Below, piece after piece: positions 21,358 through 33,136 of a stretch of 64,000 nucleotides of DNA (position 1 is its first letter; every line of letters begins with the position of its first letter). The stretch lies in contig JARYHS010009186.1 in NCBI GenBank assembly GCA_031002005.1, positions 179,268,437 to 179,332,436 on the forward strand, in the 5' to 3' direction. The notes below the pieces were generated by a model. The model was not told the origin of the DNA, did no database searches, and saw only the letters and a program-made list of their open reading frames with translations. The stretch is from Vandiemenella viatica (Eukaryota > Arthropoda > Insecta > Orthoptera > Morabidae). The position numbers and the translations under genes are program-made.

Positions 21358-21926
21358 TGCAACATGAAATGGGACTTGCACATAACTTCCGTCGTAGGCA
21401 AAGCTAATTATAAACTACGTTTTATAGGTCATATTTTAAGAAGTTGCAATGCTCATACAAAGGAAATAGCGTACAAAACACTAGTGCGTCCGCATTTGGA
21501 ATACTGTTGTGCGATTTGTGATCCGTATCGGATGGGATTGATTGACACGTTAGAGAAAGTACAGAGTAGAGCCGCTCGATTCGTGACTGCTAGTTACAGT
21601 CCGTATGTAAGTGTTACAGAGCGGATACGTGGATTAGGCTGCGATTGTTTGGCGGACAGACGACGTTGTTTTCGTTTGAATTTGTTGGAGAATATGCGAA
21701 AATCTTTAATTTACGAATGCGACGAAATACTTCTTCCGCCAACCTATTTAGGTCGCAATGACAGGAGGGATAAGATTCGAGAGATAAGATGCCCTACTGA
21801 TACATTTATGTATTCTTTCTTTCCTCGTGCTGTTCGGGATTGGAATAAACTAAAATAGGATTGGTGCTTAGCACCCTCTGCCACCCACAGTAATTGTGAA
21901 TTGCAGAGTAGATGTAGATGTAGATG
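21358..21926 (+). mobile_element. 5'-truncated LINE with (GTAGAT)n tail
   Basis: The element starts within the C-terminal part of a non-LTR polyprotein. It ends after the conserved 3' sequence CACCCTCTGCCACCCACAG, a GAATTGCAGAGTA block and three GTAGAT units. The same 3' sequence and tail occur, inverted, at 51551. It separates the two halves of a Helitron 5' region, which fixes both ends to within a few bases. Confidence 0.8.
21364..21858 (+). pseudogene. non-LTR retrotransposon polyprotein, C-terminal fragment
   Basis: The 164-residue open frame includes AYKTLVRPHLEYCCAICDPY and LEKVQSRAARFVTASYSP, then PRAVRDWNKLK. These are hallmarks of the region downstream of the reverse transcriptase in insect LINEs. 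The frame is intact but lacks endonuclease and RT domains, so it is a truncated copy and not a gene. The clade (jockey, CR1 or L2 type) cannot be settled from this part. Its long open frame suggests a relatively recent insertion. Confidence 0.85.
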
Positions 21927-22935
21927 TTTCCAGGGCTAAACGGCTAATCCGATCTTGATGAAATGTGACGAGGAGATATTATTTGCAATTAGGAAGATCA
22001 GAGATTTTTTTTTAACTCTATATATACAATGATTTCGTAAGCTCATCTCGATAGTTATTGAGGTTATGTCCCTAATTTAATAGCTAAGCAACTGTTACAA
22101 AATTAATAGCGATAATACAGTCATAAAGTTTGCTTTTCGTTACGTTTCATAGTTAAAAAAATATTGATAATTTTGTGACTGAAAAAACGTGGATTTGCTT
22201 TTCAGTAATATATTGCTAATGAAACAACTTAAAAAAAAATTACTCATGGTCTCTGGTCTAAACACGAAAGACAATTATCATTCCGGCTTGGAAAAATCTC
22301 AATCTAATTAAAATTTTCACAAATGTTGTTGGTTGACCATAGTTTATACATTACGGTTTATTTGTTTTTTAGGGATTTTACTGACCACTTTCGTTAATGG
22401 CTTCTGTTCATGTTCGCTGTATGTGAGTTATTATGTTATTTTAAGTGTACATCAGACCTAACACGTTACCGAATCAACTATTCTGGCAATTCATTTCTTC
22501 CGAGTTTCTCAACTGTTTAATAATATGGAATGCGTTTTAAGTTCTCTGGCCTTTACAGATACTATGACCAATGATTACTAGTGTTTGCCCAGTCTCAATA
22601 AAATAAAATAAAAAAAAAAAAAAACAACTTAATGCTTTCGAAGCAAAAAGGATTTTTTTTTTTTAAATTTCTGGAGTGAACTTTAAGGGTTAAATACAAG
22701 TAAGTTTCTATTTAAGCAATTATACGATTACGCTATCGTCCCTGTTCATGTTTAATGCCTACCATTATTAATGCTTCTGAGTTATTTAAGCTCGAGAGAT
22801 TTCATTCACTCTGAAACACAGGTCAAGTTTATATTTGGCCAAATCAGGTCCGCCTGTCGTAATCTTTCATCCTAGAAACTGAAACTACTCTTGACCCGTG
22901 ACGATACGCAAAAAACGGCCACGGGCTTACACTAG

Positions 22936-23034
22936 TAAGTAATATATTTTATAATGGAATTTTGAAAATAAACTGAATGGTGATAGACAGACGCATTGCA
23001 TGTGTAAATCTCTGTAATACTCTGCCGGAGTGCT
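22936..23034. other. short spacer before the SINE-3 pair
   Basis: Unassigned sequence between the proposed Helitron end and the first SINE-3 head. Confidence 0.3.
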
Positions 23035-23280
23035 CGCTGTTGGCTCAGTGGGTGCCGGCCTCGGTACATCAGCCCCACGCGCCGAAGGTCGTCGGGTTGA
23101 GTCCAGCTGAGGGCATGGATGTTTAAGTGTTGTGTGTTTTAACATCGTGTCCGTCATGTGGTATCCACATTTAGAAACTACAACGTACTGAGAAAACTGA
23201 TTCACTGGAAGAGTTATGATATTCACATCGAGCTGGCTGTATGGCCTTAGTTGCTGAATACCATTAAAAAGTAAAAAAAA
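23035..23280 (+). repeat. SINE-3 copy (first of a head-to-tail pair)
   Basis: The head CGCTGTTGGCTCAGTGGGTG precedes a B-box-like GGGTTGAGTCCAGC. A body with GGGCATGGATG and TTAAGTGTTGTG follows, ending GGCTGTATGGCC, AATACCATTAAAAA and an A-rich tail. The order matches the neighbouring copy at 23321. The tRNA-like head and A-rich tail identify it as a SINE distinct from SINE-1 and SINE-2. Confidence 0.7.
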
Positions 23281-23320
23281 TTAAAATAAAGTTCGAAAAT
23301 GAGCAGCACACGATCTTTGT

Positions 23321-23554
23321 TTACCGGACTTGGTAGCGCGGTGATACCGGGTTGGATTCAAGTTGCAGAGGTCACCGGTTAGAGTCCAGCGCAGGGCATG
23401 GGTGGTTTTAAGTAAGTGTTGTGATCCTCCTGTGTTGTCCTTCCGCTTGACATTAACAATAATACTGGAAGACTCTGACACAATTGAGGAAAATGAAACA
23501 CTGATGATGCTGGCTGTATGGCTAAAAAGGCAAATACCATTTAAAAAAAAAAAA
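23321..23554 (+). repeat. SINE-3 copy (second of the pair)
   Basis: TTACCGGACTTGGTAGCGCG starts the head, CCGGTTAGAGTCCAGCGCAG forms the B-box region, and GGGCATGGGTGGTTTTAAGT starts the body. The end is GGCTGTATGGCTAAAAAGGC, ACCATTT and a run of As. Its head region differs from the first copy, but body and tail align. It lies 40 bp downstream of the first copy in the same orientation. Confidence 0.7.
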
Positions 23555-23846
23555 GATTACGGTGCTTGCTTTCAAACATTTTGCACCGTGTCCAGGGTTC
23601 AAATTACGTTGGGAGTCCCATTTTAAAAGTTGTTTTTGATCATATGAGCTCGACTGGCCGTCAAGTTGTACGAATTCCTCGTTGAACTGGAGGTCCAGCC
23701 ACGACAGAGGCCCAATGTGTGGCAAATCGAAACTCTGTGATCTAGGCGGCCGAACAATCTTTCCGGACTATACCCGTTTAATTTTTTATGCTATGTTGAT
23801 GGCTCGGGTTTTTTCCCTCACTCTCTCGCTGTCAGTTTGTGTATAA

Positions 23847-24541
23847 TCTACATTAATAATATAAAAAACGAAAGTTACTCTTTATATGTTTATAACTTTT
23901 TGATGGCGTAACTAAACTGATTTTGTTTAAATTTGACAAGCAAATACTTTATTCCATTAAGAAGGACACAGGATACTTTTTACTGGTAAATAACATTTTT
24001 GTCATTAAATTTTGGAAACTAACCGAATTGCGCCAAACAGACGGATAGCTTATGTTATATCGGCCGCTCAGGCGGTATTTCTGTGGCTGTGTGTTAGCGT
24101 ATGATCTGGTCATAAATTTCGTTTCCAAACAAAACATATACACCTAATATGGATGTTGATTTTCGCTACACCAATCGATTACTTTGTGTTTACTTAAGGT
24201 TTTCTGGCATCAGTGTATTTATTTTTTCTTTTTAGACATGCCTCGCAGAGCACGGGCACCTAAAGTTATTAGAAACTAAGAATATGGTGCTCATGCTGGA
24301 GAAAGAAGACAAACTAAAAGACTAGGTGCTCACAGTTAAATCCCCCTTAGTTTTTTGCTATTTTTTAAAAACATTTTGTAAATTTATTCTCTTTGTGAGT
24401 CATATTTGATGGTAGAATGATATGATGAAGGTTTCTCCGTCAAATTATTCTGACTTCGTGTTTTTGGAAACGTTTTACGTAACTTACATAATTCTATCCC
24501 CAATCCTAGCAATAAAATTATAAGTCGCGGGTAACAGCTAG
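23847..24541 (+). mobile_element. short Helitron
   Basis: It begins TCTACATTAATAATATAAAA after an A (23846). It ends CGCGGGTAACAGCTAG before a T (24542), the A|TC...CTAG|T arrangement. The 5' subterminal stretch (AAAAAACGAAAGTTACTC, then TATAACTTTTTGATGG) resembles other insect Helitron 5' ends. At 695 bp it is non-autonomous, but it keeps a scrap of an ORF start at 24239. No strong 3' hairpin is evident. Confidence 0.7.
24239..24337 (+). pseudogene. remnant resembling the start of a Helitron-encoded ORF
   Basis: The frame reads MPRRARAPKVIRN, a stop, then EYGAHAGERRQTKRLGAHS. The basic MPR start followed by an R-rich EY segment resembles the N-terminus of proteins at the start of some Helitron ORFs. 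It is broken by the stop and followed by unrelated sequence. The call depends on position inside the element as much as on sequence. Confidence 0.35.
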
Positions 24542-27214
24542 TATTTTATAAACGAAATAATGATTGAAATAGCAATTTAAACTTGTAATATTTACGCAGT
24601 TACCAAACGTCAGGATGGCCGGAAGATAGATTACTGATTATTGATAAATAATGCATTAAACTAAAATTCCCCAATGACAAACTGTGATACAACGGCTACA
24701 TTGAGCTATTCATGTAGGTGAAATATCTTTAGTTTAATTTCATTTACTTTATTTGCAATGGAGTGCTTCCTCCAGTGGAAATTTCCCTACACATCCATTT
24801 TTGTAATTTCCTTTTTACACCTACATTTCCCTCTACTAATTTAAACTTTAAATTATTTTATCGGTTTTGGTAAATTATTCGTCATATCTGTTGGTAATTT
24901 ATTCCAATCCCTGATCCTCTTACCTACAAAAAAATCTTCCCACAACCTTATTCCTGAAATAGAGAGTCAATTTATGGTCATGGTCATCTATTCCTAGTTC
25001 GTGAAAAACGAACATCAAATTTTAAAATTATCGTTTCTTATCGGTAGTGGACAAGATGCGAATATACGTGAGATTTAACTACGGCAAGAAAGTAATATTT
25101 GGTTTTTGTTCAGTGCAGCGTTTGATAGCTTCAGAGCAACGGTTAACTAGTTTTCATGAATGTAGATTTGTGAAGTTTGGAACCAATTATTCATTAGTGA
25201 CAAAAGTGGCTGAATATGATAGTTTGTTGAGAAAGCTATAAAACAAGACTGGAAAATTCTGATGAATCTCCTCAGATATATCTATTTACACTACGTATTT
25301 GTAAGTGACCTTAACTATTACATACCTTAAAAAATCTTTATTTGTTACTTAACGTTGTTAGAAATCTTCGGAGTTATCCAGTATTTTTTAAATGTATAAA
25401 AGGCGAAGGTATTTAACGCCAGATAAAGTTAGAGACACGAGAGACATTGCATCAAATTTCCTTTGATAAAATAAACATCTTGACTATGTCTTCCTATTAC
25501 TGTAATAAATACTTTGACGCTCTCTGTAGTCTCATTCATCCTGGTTCATACTTAAAACTTCTCTCCCAATTAATTCAAGTTTGTGCAGGTGCCTCAAAAA
25601 ATTTGATTGTAGTTAGATATTACTTAATACGAATTGTGTTATGTATTTAGAAGTAACGTCTTTGAATGATTTATTACGTCAGATATTTTGCACTTATTAG
25701 ACTGCAAGCCAGAGAAGATTCAATGGCCAGGCAAACATATCCTTTAGTAAATAATTAATTGAACAATATGACGGCACAACTTAATTCCTTTAATACAGAG
25801 GTTACCAAATACGAAGTAAGTAAGGGATAAGAACATTAATGCTAAAGAGCTAATATTCTATGTATTATCTCTCCAATATTTTCAAGAAATCCATATCCCT
25901 GTCTCAGTCAAGCAGCATTGTTACGCTTAATTGCATCAGAAGTTTTTAATCATAAGAATAATACGATAAATTTTTAAGCAGGTCTTGATGATTTGAAAGT
26001 TATAAAATATGTTCTGAAGTCAGCTTTCCTAGTAAACGATATGTAGTATGCTCAGGTCCTGGTGTACAAAGAACTATTACTACTAAGCAGTAACCTAAAT
26101 TCACAACGCGCATACTCATTTAGTCGCTTCGTTACTTTGTGAAGAAATAACTACAAGCAAATTCCCTCATATTGTGAAAGCACGAGGTGTGGCAAAGAGT
26201 ATTCTATTGCTGCCTTAATAACGGAAGTGGACTTCCGGACGCGGTGCCACTGTTCCTGTTGCTAATTAGATGTGCCTTAATACATCCTCCTTACGGCGAA
26301 ACTTTGTTTTTAGCTCGTCAGCGAGAAAGCCTTATGATGCTGCGTCACGCCCACTCGTTTCACAACGCTTTTTTTCTTTTATGTGCTGTGAAGATCCTCC
26401 GCACTTGCTAAATGTACTCGCACCCCTCATTGCTGTAGAACCTTCGTTATTTCAGACAAGAGGAAGCAGTAAGATGTACTAGCAGCTGCAAGGCGGAAAC
26501 GAGGGAGCGTAAAAGGTCAACGAGGAAACTATTTTTTCAACGTACTATATCACAAGAGGTTGTTATAATATCTGTAGTGATTCTATAACATTTTAACAGT
26601 TCAAGTTTAAAATGCATTGAAATATTTTACTTATTTAATCAGTATACTCATTTTAATTCTTCTGTATTAAAACCAACGTGGCAAAAGACGTTTTCGAGAC
26701 ATTTTTTATGTATGAAAAATGAGTCTATAGTTAAAATGACAAACAAACTTCAATAGCGTAAAGTTCAAGTTTTGGCATTTACCTATGTTTAATAGAAAGG
26801 TGAATGATTACATTGTATTGTTTAAGAGAAACAATATCATTTATTATACACACGTTTATTCGTGACACACCGAGGAGAATGTTAAACGGAAAGAAAATCC
26901 TAAATATAACAATCCTACACCATTTTCACATCATGACAGTCGGTGTTTGTAAAGTTTTAAAATCATAATCGATCATCTTCACACGCAACTTTATTCTAAA
27001 ATCTAATAGGATAAAAGGTGGCCTAAAAATTCTTCGTCTGAGTTCTCCTTATTTATGTTTCAGTATTACCAGAAATTGTATACAGCTTAATACCCTAAAT
27101 GTCTTTATGGTTATGAATTTAAAGCAGTCGTCTGTATGAAAATGACATACAAAACATGTATGTGGTGTACTCCAGTATGTTATTGGTTATTTAATTACGT
27201 ACAGTCATTCCATT
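24542..27214. other. AT-rich sequence, nothing clearly recognised
   Basis: Frames of 60-75 codons (for example 25047-25241 and 25447-25650) have no domain. The segment 26180-26510 is richer in GC and CpG than its surroundings (ACGGAAGTGGACTTCCGGAC, GCTGCGTCACGCCCACTCG) and could be an exon, promoter or old repeat. Confidence 0.4.
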
Positions 27215-27420
27215 CAGTGGCAGAACTAGGAATTTTCCGGGCCGGGTCAAAAACTTTGACATCGCCGCCTCTTCAAACATGACTTTACCGCCTGGGGCAA
27301 AAATATAATAATATTCACTGCCTCAAAAATTTGCCACCCCTTCAAACCTAATTTTGCCGCCCTCATTAAATTGCCGCCCGAGGCAATGTTGTGGTTTGCC
27401 CACCGCTCCCCCCCCCCTTT
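27215..27420 (+). repeat. probable hAT-type MITE, 3'-truncated
   Basis: It begins CAGTGGCAGAACTAGGAATT, like hAT termini of the CAGTGGC type. Repeated short blocks follow (GCCGCCTCTTCAAAC, GCCACCCCTTCAAAC, TTGCCGCCC) with a C run. No matching right end or 8-bp duplication was found. Confidence 0.45.
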
Positions 27421-29099
27421 ATTTGTCCTAATACCGGTACTGAGTCCATCACGAAACGTGTAGCTGAAGTATTTATTCTAATTCTCATGGATAATAGTGA
27501 GGTTTAATCAGGACTAAAAGATAAGAATCAAGTTGTTAAGGTTCTTTGGGTGGTTTAATTACTGCATTAATTAAAAGTCCACCAAAAAACAAGGTTATGT
27601 GAAGATGTTCGTTTATTTTGAACAAATCAAAACAAGTCAGCGACATTCACAAGCATAGTTGTTACAATCCAAAGATGCAATACTGACTTGCATGAATGTC
27701 TCTGTAACACTGAATGAATACTTAATGCAAACTAAACTCTCTGTCCAGGCGATCTGTTTATATAGAGTCTATCGAAATTACGAGAATTCTTCAAAGGCAT
27801 CCGCCCGATATTTCTCGATCATTAACAATCACTCAAACAATCAAACATATTAAAAACAATCGGAATTGATACAAAATTAATTAATAACATTACAAAATGA
27901 TTAGAAATGGTAATTAGAGATACTTAAATACAAAATTATTTACAGAAATCCTTTCAAATGGTGGAAAATTGTCCTGTAGACATCGTAACTTACATTTATA
28001 CATGTAATTACAAACTTTTAAGGAATTCTCTTGCACCATTCGGTTCTTAAACAAATTAAATGGTCTTTAAATAATTTTCTTACCTAAAACAAAGTCTATA
28101 TACACTTATTTACAAGAATTTACAAAATAAACATATCAAATCACTTTCAAGCAAACTTTGGTTCACTACAAATATTTCACACAGTACAATATTATTCAAA
28201 ATTCAGGTATTAGGGCTGTTACAAATGTTTTAAAAATGTTAGTTATTACTACTGTAAAAATGATGGGTAAATTATTGAACAATAATTTATTTTAGAATAT
28301 TAATTAATAATAGTTAAGGTACTTAGATCAAATCAGTCAGATGGCGAGGCGTTACATCAAAGATGATAAAATTGCTCCACGACACCGAGCAGTAGATTCT
28401 ATCTTGTCTTAAAATGATGTATGAGATTGTTTTATCGTTGCATAACTTTCTGTATTCTATTGAAAACTAATAAAAAAAGAACCATCGTATCCTGAAGACA
28501 CGAACACATAAGGTGACAACTAACGTTCTGAAAACAAAACGAGTTTACTGCTTCTTATTCTGTCACTATTAAGAACACTTGAAGTTTTGTTATTCTACAG
28601 ACTTAAAGAGGTTCCAAGCTACAGTTGATGTTAATTGCAGAAAATATGCTACCTTCTTTGTTCACGCTGAGTCTACAGATTCTGGCATCTATAAAGAATA
28701 AAAAATTCAGATAATTTTGTAATCAGTAATGCGTTTTTCGTTATATCAAAAAGATGGATTATTGAAAAAGATCTGTGATATATCAGAATGCACGAAGCTG
28801 ACGCTCTATGTCTGCGCAATGTGTAAGCTTCATATTAATGTTAGTTGTATTATAAAACTTTTGATTTTCAGACGGTATAAGCCTATTTGTTGCCGTGATT
28901 TTGTAAACTAGCTGAAATACCGTGATAAAAATGGCCCGAATGCAAGATTGCAACATTTTATCTCAGCTGATCAGGCTCTATAATATTGTTCAATGATACC
29001 TAAAATTAAATTATACACTCCTGTGTCAAAGAAGATAGAAATATTTGTGGTATTTACGCTATAAAATGGACTCTGTTTAGTTTGCGTTGTTCAGCTTGA
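27421..29099. other. AT-rich sequence, nothing recognised
   Basis: Long A/T-dominated DNA with small frames at 27659-27853 and 28729-28911 that have no recognisable content. Confidence 0.45.
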
Positions 29100-29480
29100 C
29101 TGGGAGATGAGTCAAATAGCAGCGTGAAATAACTTGACCTCAGCGATCTATTGAGGCTATCGGCCGTTCGCTTTAATTAACATTGGGGGGGTTTCTCATT
29201 CAAATTCATGGCTGACAGCCAACCCTGCGTGACGGGAACTCTCCCGAAAAGTTAATTAATTATAAGATAACTAATAACAGCGCATCAAGTATCCTATACA
29301 AGCGAAAAATCCTCTCGACGGAATGGGTCTATTTTAGGCACGCAAGCGCTTTCATACACCTTGAAAATTTTCGCAAGGCAATGTTTTGCTTCAGCACCTT
29401 TTCCCGCGTAATTAATTAGTCGGCTGCAGAACGGGGACGGAAGAAGGTACTTTATCCATAGATAAGCTGTATTTAGAAAT
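29100..29480. promoter_or_regulatory. candidate conserved non-coding island with clustered TAATTA sites
   Basis: Within 300 bp there are CTTTAATTAAC, GTTAATTAATTATAAG, ACTAATAAC and CGTAATTAATTAGTCGG, embedded in GC-balanced, non-repetitive sequence unlike the AT-rich flanks. TAATTA is the core of many homeodomain sites. No coding frame explains the composition. This is pattern recognition only, since AT-rich DNA yields such motifs by chance. Confidence 0.25.
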
Positions 29481-30363
29481 ATTAAGCTCAACTGTGTTTA
29501 AATATAAAAGGAAGTTAGTGTATAGTAAAGAAGATAATTCCGGATAAATGACAAAACATTTAACATTTAACCAGCAATTTCATTACATTGGAATTCATAC
29601 TCTCTCTGCGGTTAAATGTGATAGTTGTTTTCCGGAACATTAATTGATTCTAATAATTACTAAAATATCCCAGCTGATAATTGCAATAGTCATAATATAC
29701 AACATAACGACTGTAACTATTTAAATGACTTTTTCCATGATTTAGTAATTCTCAGGTCTCCAACAAAGGATACTTTGATAGAGTAGGTACAATTGTAAAC
29801 TATAAATTCTTGCTATTATTCTTATTATTGTAAATGAAATATTTATAATTTGATAGAAATAATATTAGATTTAGCACTGCGGTTGCAAGTAATTACTATA
29901 TAAAACGACTTTTTTTTTTACAGAAACGGATTATGGTAAAGAACGGTTCATTCTTGTAGCAATCTACAAGGCCACCTCTAAAAGCATTTCAGTCTGTTCT
30001 TATCAAAAGTTAGAATCGTTACATAAGATAGAAGATTCTCTCGGCGTTGAGAATTAACATAGTTTTCTTCATCAGAAGCTGGCGACAGAAATTCCGATCA
30101 CCGAAATATCGTGTTTAAACACCCTGCTCACTCGGTGAGTCACCTGAGAAGACTATATTAGTTAGAATCGTTGTTGCTGTGTTTTTCAACCAACAAAAAC
30201 TGGTTTTGTGTTGGTACTTCACTGTCGACTTTGTCAATCACAACAGTGATAGGCTAAGATGATCCAGTAAACCAGTGGTCAGAATTGAAGGGGGAAATAG
30301 ATACAATTCTAAAAAGGCACAAATCGTGGAACTGAAAATATTTTTCAGGTTTAATTTTATTAA
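29481..30363. other. AT-rich flank of the LINE relic
   Basis: Mostly unassigned. The last 120 bp, from about 30240, may belong to the 5' part of the LINE polyprotein, because frames there are weakly similar to the linker between endonuclease and RT. Stops make the limit uncertain. Confidence 0.35.
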
Positions 30364-31585
30364 ATGGAAGTTCAGTGGGAAGAGTTCAAGGAAATGATAA
30401 GAAAGGGTGAAGAAATGTTTATTCCAAAACAGAGAATAAAGAGAATCACAGAACCTTCATACTATAACACGGAGGTGAGGAGGTTAAAGAGATTGGTGAG
30501 ACGAGAAAATAACAGAGTTTAGAAACAGCAAGGCAGTAGGGAGGTCATGAAACAACTAACCAAGGAATTAATAATGTCAAAGAAACTGGCTAAGGATGAG
30601 TTCATGAAGAATATTATTGACGCAGTGGGACCACACACTGATGCATCTAGAAATTTCTATAGCTATATCAGGAAACTGAGAAGAAGAGAGGGTATTGAGA
30701 CAATTATAGATAAGGAAGGAGAAGAAGTAACGAAAGATTTTAAAAAGGCAGAGTTATTGAGTAACTGGTCCATTGGGGACAATAATTCAGGGGTTATATC
30801 TAGAAATGAGGCTATACGCACAGTTGGAGGGGACCAGATTAGAAAATTTGAAATTAAATATGAAGGTATCATTAAGGAAATAAGGAATCTAAAAAACCAT
30901 AAAGGGGCTGGTGTTGCTAATATTATTATAGATGTTTTAAAGATAGTAGGAAGGGACATTGTACCTTACCTTGAAACATTATTTAAATTGAGTCTGGATA
31001 CTTGTTGTTAACCAAATGACTTGAAAAGTGCGATAGTAGTACCGGTCCATAAAGAAGGGGTGACAAACAGGGTTGACAACTATAGGCCAATCAGTTTGAC
31101 ATCAGCGGTAGGTAAATTAATTGAGAGATTAATATGCAACCATATTAGAGGTGTCTGTGAGGAAAGTAAATTGTTTTCAAGTCGGCAACATGGCTTTAGA
31201 CAAGGATATGCGTGTGAATCTCAGTTACTAGGATATATGCAAGATATTTCTGATGAAATGGACAGGGGAGGTCAAGTTGATAGTGTGGTACGAGATCTTT
31301 CAAAGGCCTTTGACAGAGCGAGCCATAAAATGGTGCTAAATAAGGTAAAAACTATTGGAGCTGATAAAAAAGGTTATTTGCTGAGTAGAAGAATTCCTAA
31401 AAGGTAGAAAGCAAAAAGTTAGGGTAGGAAATGCAATATAAACAGAAGTAGAAGTGAATATGGGAATCCCACAGTGTGGTGTATTGGGACCATTGTTATT
31501 CGTTATTCTAATGAATGATTGTGTTAATGGTTTACAGTCAGAAGTTATATTGTTTGCAGATAAAATAATGTTATATAAAATGATC
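30364..31585 (+). pseudogene. non-LTR retrotransposon reverse transcriptase, broken
   Basis: One register from 30364 to about 31370 contains EVQWEEFKEMIRKGEEMFIP, then LKNHKGAGVANIIID, VDNYRPISLTSAVGKLIERL, FRQGYACESQL and LSKAFDRASHKM. After a frameshift near 31370 the next frame holds LKGRKQKVRVGNAI, GIPQCGVLGPLLFVI and ILFADKIMLYK. These are RT motifs in order. TAG at 30520 and TAA at 31009 interrupt the first register, and at least two further stops lie after the shift. The catalytic FADD is FADK (31556-31564). The copy is truncated on both sides and has no visible 3' tail. It cannot be active. Confidence 0.88.
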
Positions 31586-32924
31586 AAAACAATACAAAAT
31601 AAATATTAATGAAAACAAAGATACAACATTTAATAGATTGCTTAAATAGTTAAAACTGTTTTGAAGTGTATGTATGCCTCAAAGTGTGTTAATAGATAGC
31701 TTTATTCCTTTATAAACATATTTCTAACAATTTCTGAAGACTGTATTAAAAATGGATGTTGTCAATATGTGAAACAATGAACTGGTTAAGGTGTGGATTA
31801 TAAAAGGTTTTTCAGTTTCTTTTTAAAGAAAGGAAACTTTTACATAAAAACAAGAAAATCAGATATGTATGCATCGAAAATTCACTGTAAACGTTTTTCT
31901 AAAGTTCTAAGGAATTTAATTAGGAAGACCCAGAACATATATTTATCAGAGAAATATTTTGAATATAATAGAATATTAAACTGAAAAATCTGTAAATCAC
32001 TTAAAGACCAAAAAATAATTAAAACGAAATGGATTTAGCGATAGCGAATTAGGAGAACGTCTTAAATTAAACAAAGATTTTACTTGAGTTATAGACAAAT
32101 CATGTATATAAAAAGAATCCCCATACAGTGTCCTAATAGTTATTTGAACTGCTTTCCCAAATGGATTTGACTCAAATATGGTTAAGGCCCTTAGCTATGA
32201 ATTTCTGAAGAATGATTGGCTGGCCCTGTCCGATTTCTTTGAATATGATACAAAAAGCTTTCTTAAAGAATAATTCAATCATTACTACAATTTTAATTTG
32301 TATGTATTAACCTTTCGTTTTCCACAACTTACTACCGAAACCTACTCCTTTGTCAAGATGACTTTCTCTACAGAACACTTAAATAATCCTCCTAAAAGAT
32401 ACTTCATAAGGAACGCCAGTAGATTTGTCTCTAGTATTAATGCGAATGTAGTAGGGTCAAAGAATTTGGAAGACATTAACATACTAACTGACCTGTTGGT
32501 GGATTGTAGCTAAGTTCTCTGGTTTAACGACAATGTAAATATGGGGATTGGGAAGCTGTGGTGATGAACATGGACCGGGTACAAACGGCTGCGGTTGAAT
32601 GTGATGACGCCCCAGAGCATAGCGAAATCGCTAAATGGAATTGAGCGGTTATTGGTAACTGTGACCACAAGTATCAACGAGGCCATTAGCTGCTATGAAA
32701 GCGGTCAGGAGAACGGATTGACAGTTTCCCAGAGGCTGCGATGGTTAGGACTGCTACAGCACTGCAACATGGAACATCACATCCGTCGCGATAAATAAAT
32801 GCATCAGATCGAAGCTACCTCTCTGAGATCAAATTGCGTACTACTGTCATTACAAGATCAATGATATATCCCCACTCGTCTTAAATCCAGAAATCCAGAA
32901 TGTCGTTGCGTATTTCAAGATATT
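31586..32924. other. unassigned sequence between two LINE relics
   Basis: Frames at 31793-31984, 32298-32513 and 32595-32798 have no recognised domain. The last, ending near 32798, is GC-balanced and may belong to the same decayed element as the C-terminal fragment at 32925, but similarity was not clear. Confidence 0.35.
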
Positions 32925-33136
32925 GATGATCCTACAACTGGACTTCCGGGATTTCTTCTGAAGAGAGACTAGTGGGTCAAACTAAATCGCCTACGAACAG
33001 GCCACGCCAAAAGCTACGCCACGCTCTATAAGTGGAAACTTCAGGATTCTCCTGTCTGTGACTGCGGAGCTCCTTCACAGACTGTGGGGCACATCATCAC
33101 GAAATGCCCTCTAAGGAAGTACGATGGACCATTTCA
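32925..33136 (+). pseudogene. LINE polyprotein C-terminal zinc-knuckle fragment
   Basis: Translation gives DDPTTGLPGFLLKRD, a TAG (32970-32972), then WVKLNRLRTGHAKSYATLYK and CDCGAPSQTVGHIITKCPL. The LNR.RTGH block followed by a C-x-C-x8-H-x4-C knuckle is a recurrent C-terminal module of insect LINE polyproteins. The internal stop and lack of an RT nearby in frame mark it as a relic. It may or may not derive from the same insertion as 30364-31585. Confidence 0.75.

Larger units (their letters stand above)
21320..22935 (+). mobile_element. probable Helitron, interrupted by a LINE
   Basis: The 5' end TCTATACTAAAAGTGACTCT follows an A. The sequence TGTCTCACTGTTTGTTACA, then (after the LINE) TTTCCAGGGCTAAACGGC and TCCGATCTTGATGAAATGTG, reproduces in order the start of a common insect Helitron family. 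A 3' end is proposed at CTAG 22932-22935 before T, with GGCCACGGGC upstream, but no clear hairpin supports it. The 5' end is much better supported than the 3' end. Confidence 0.45.
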
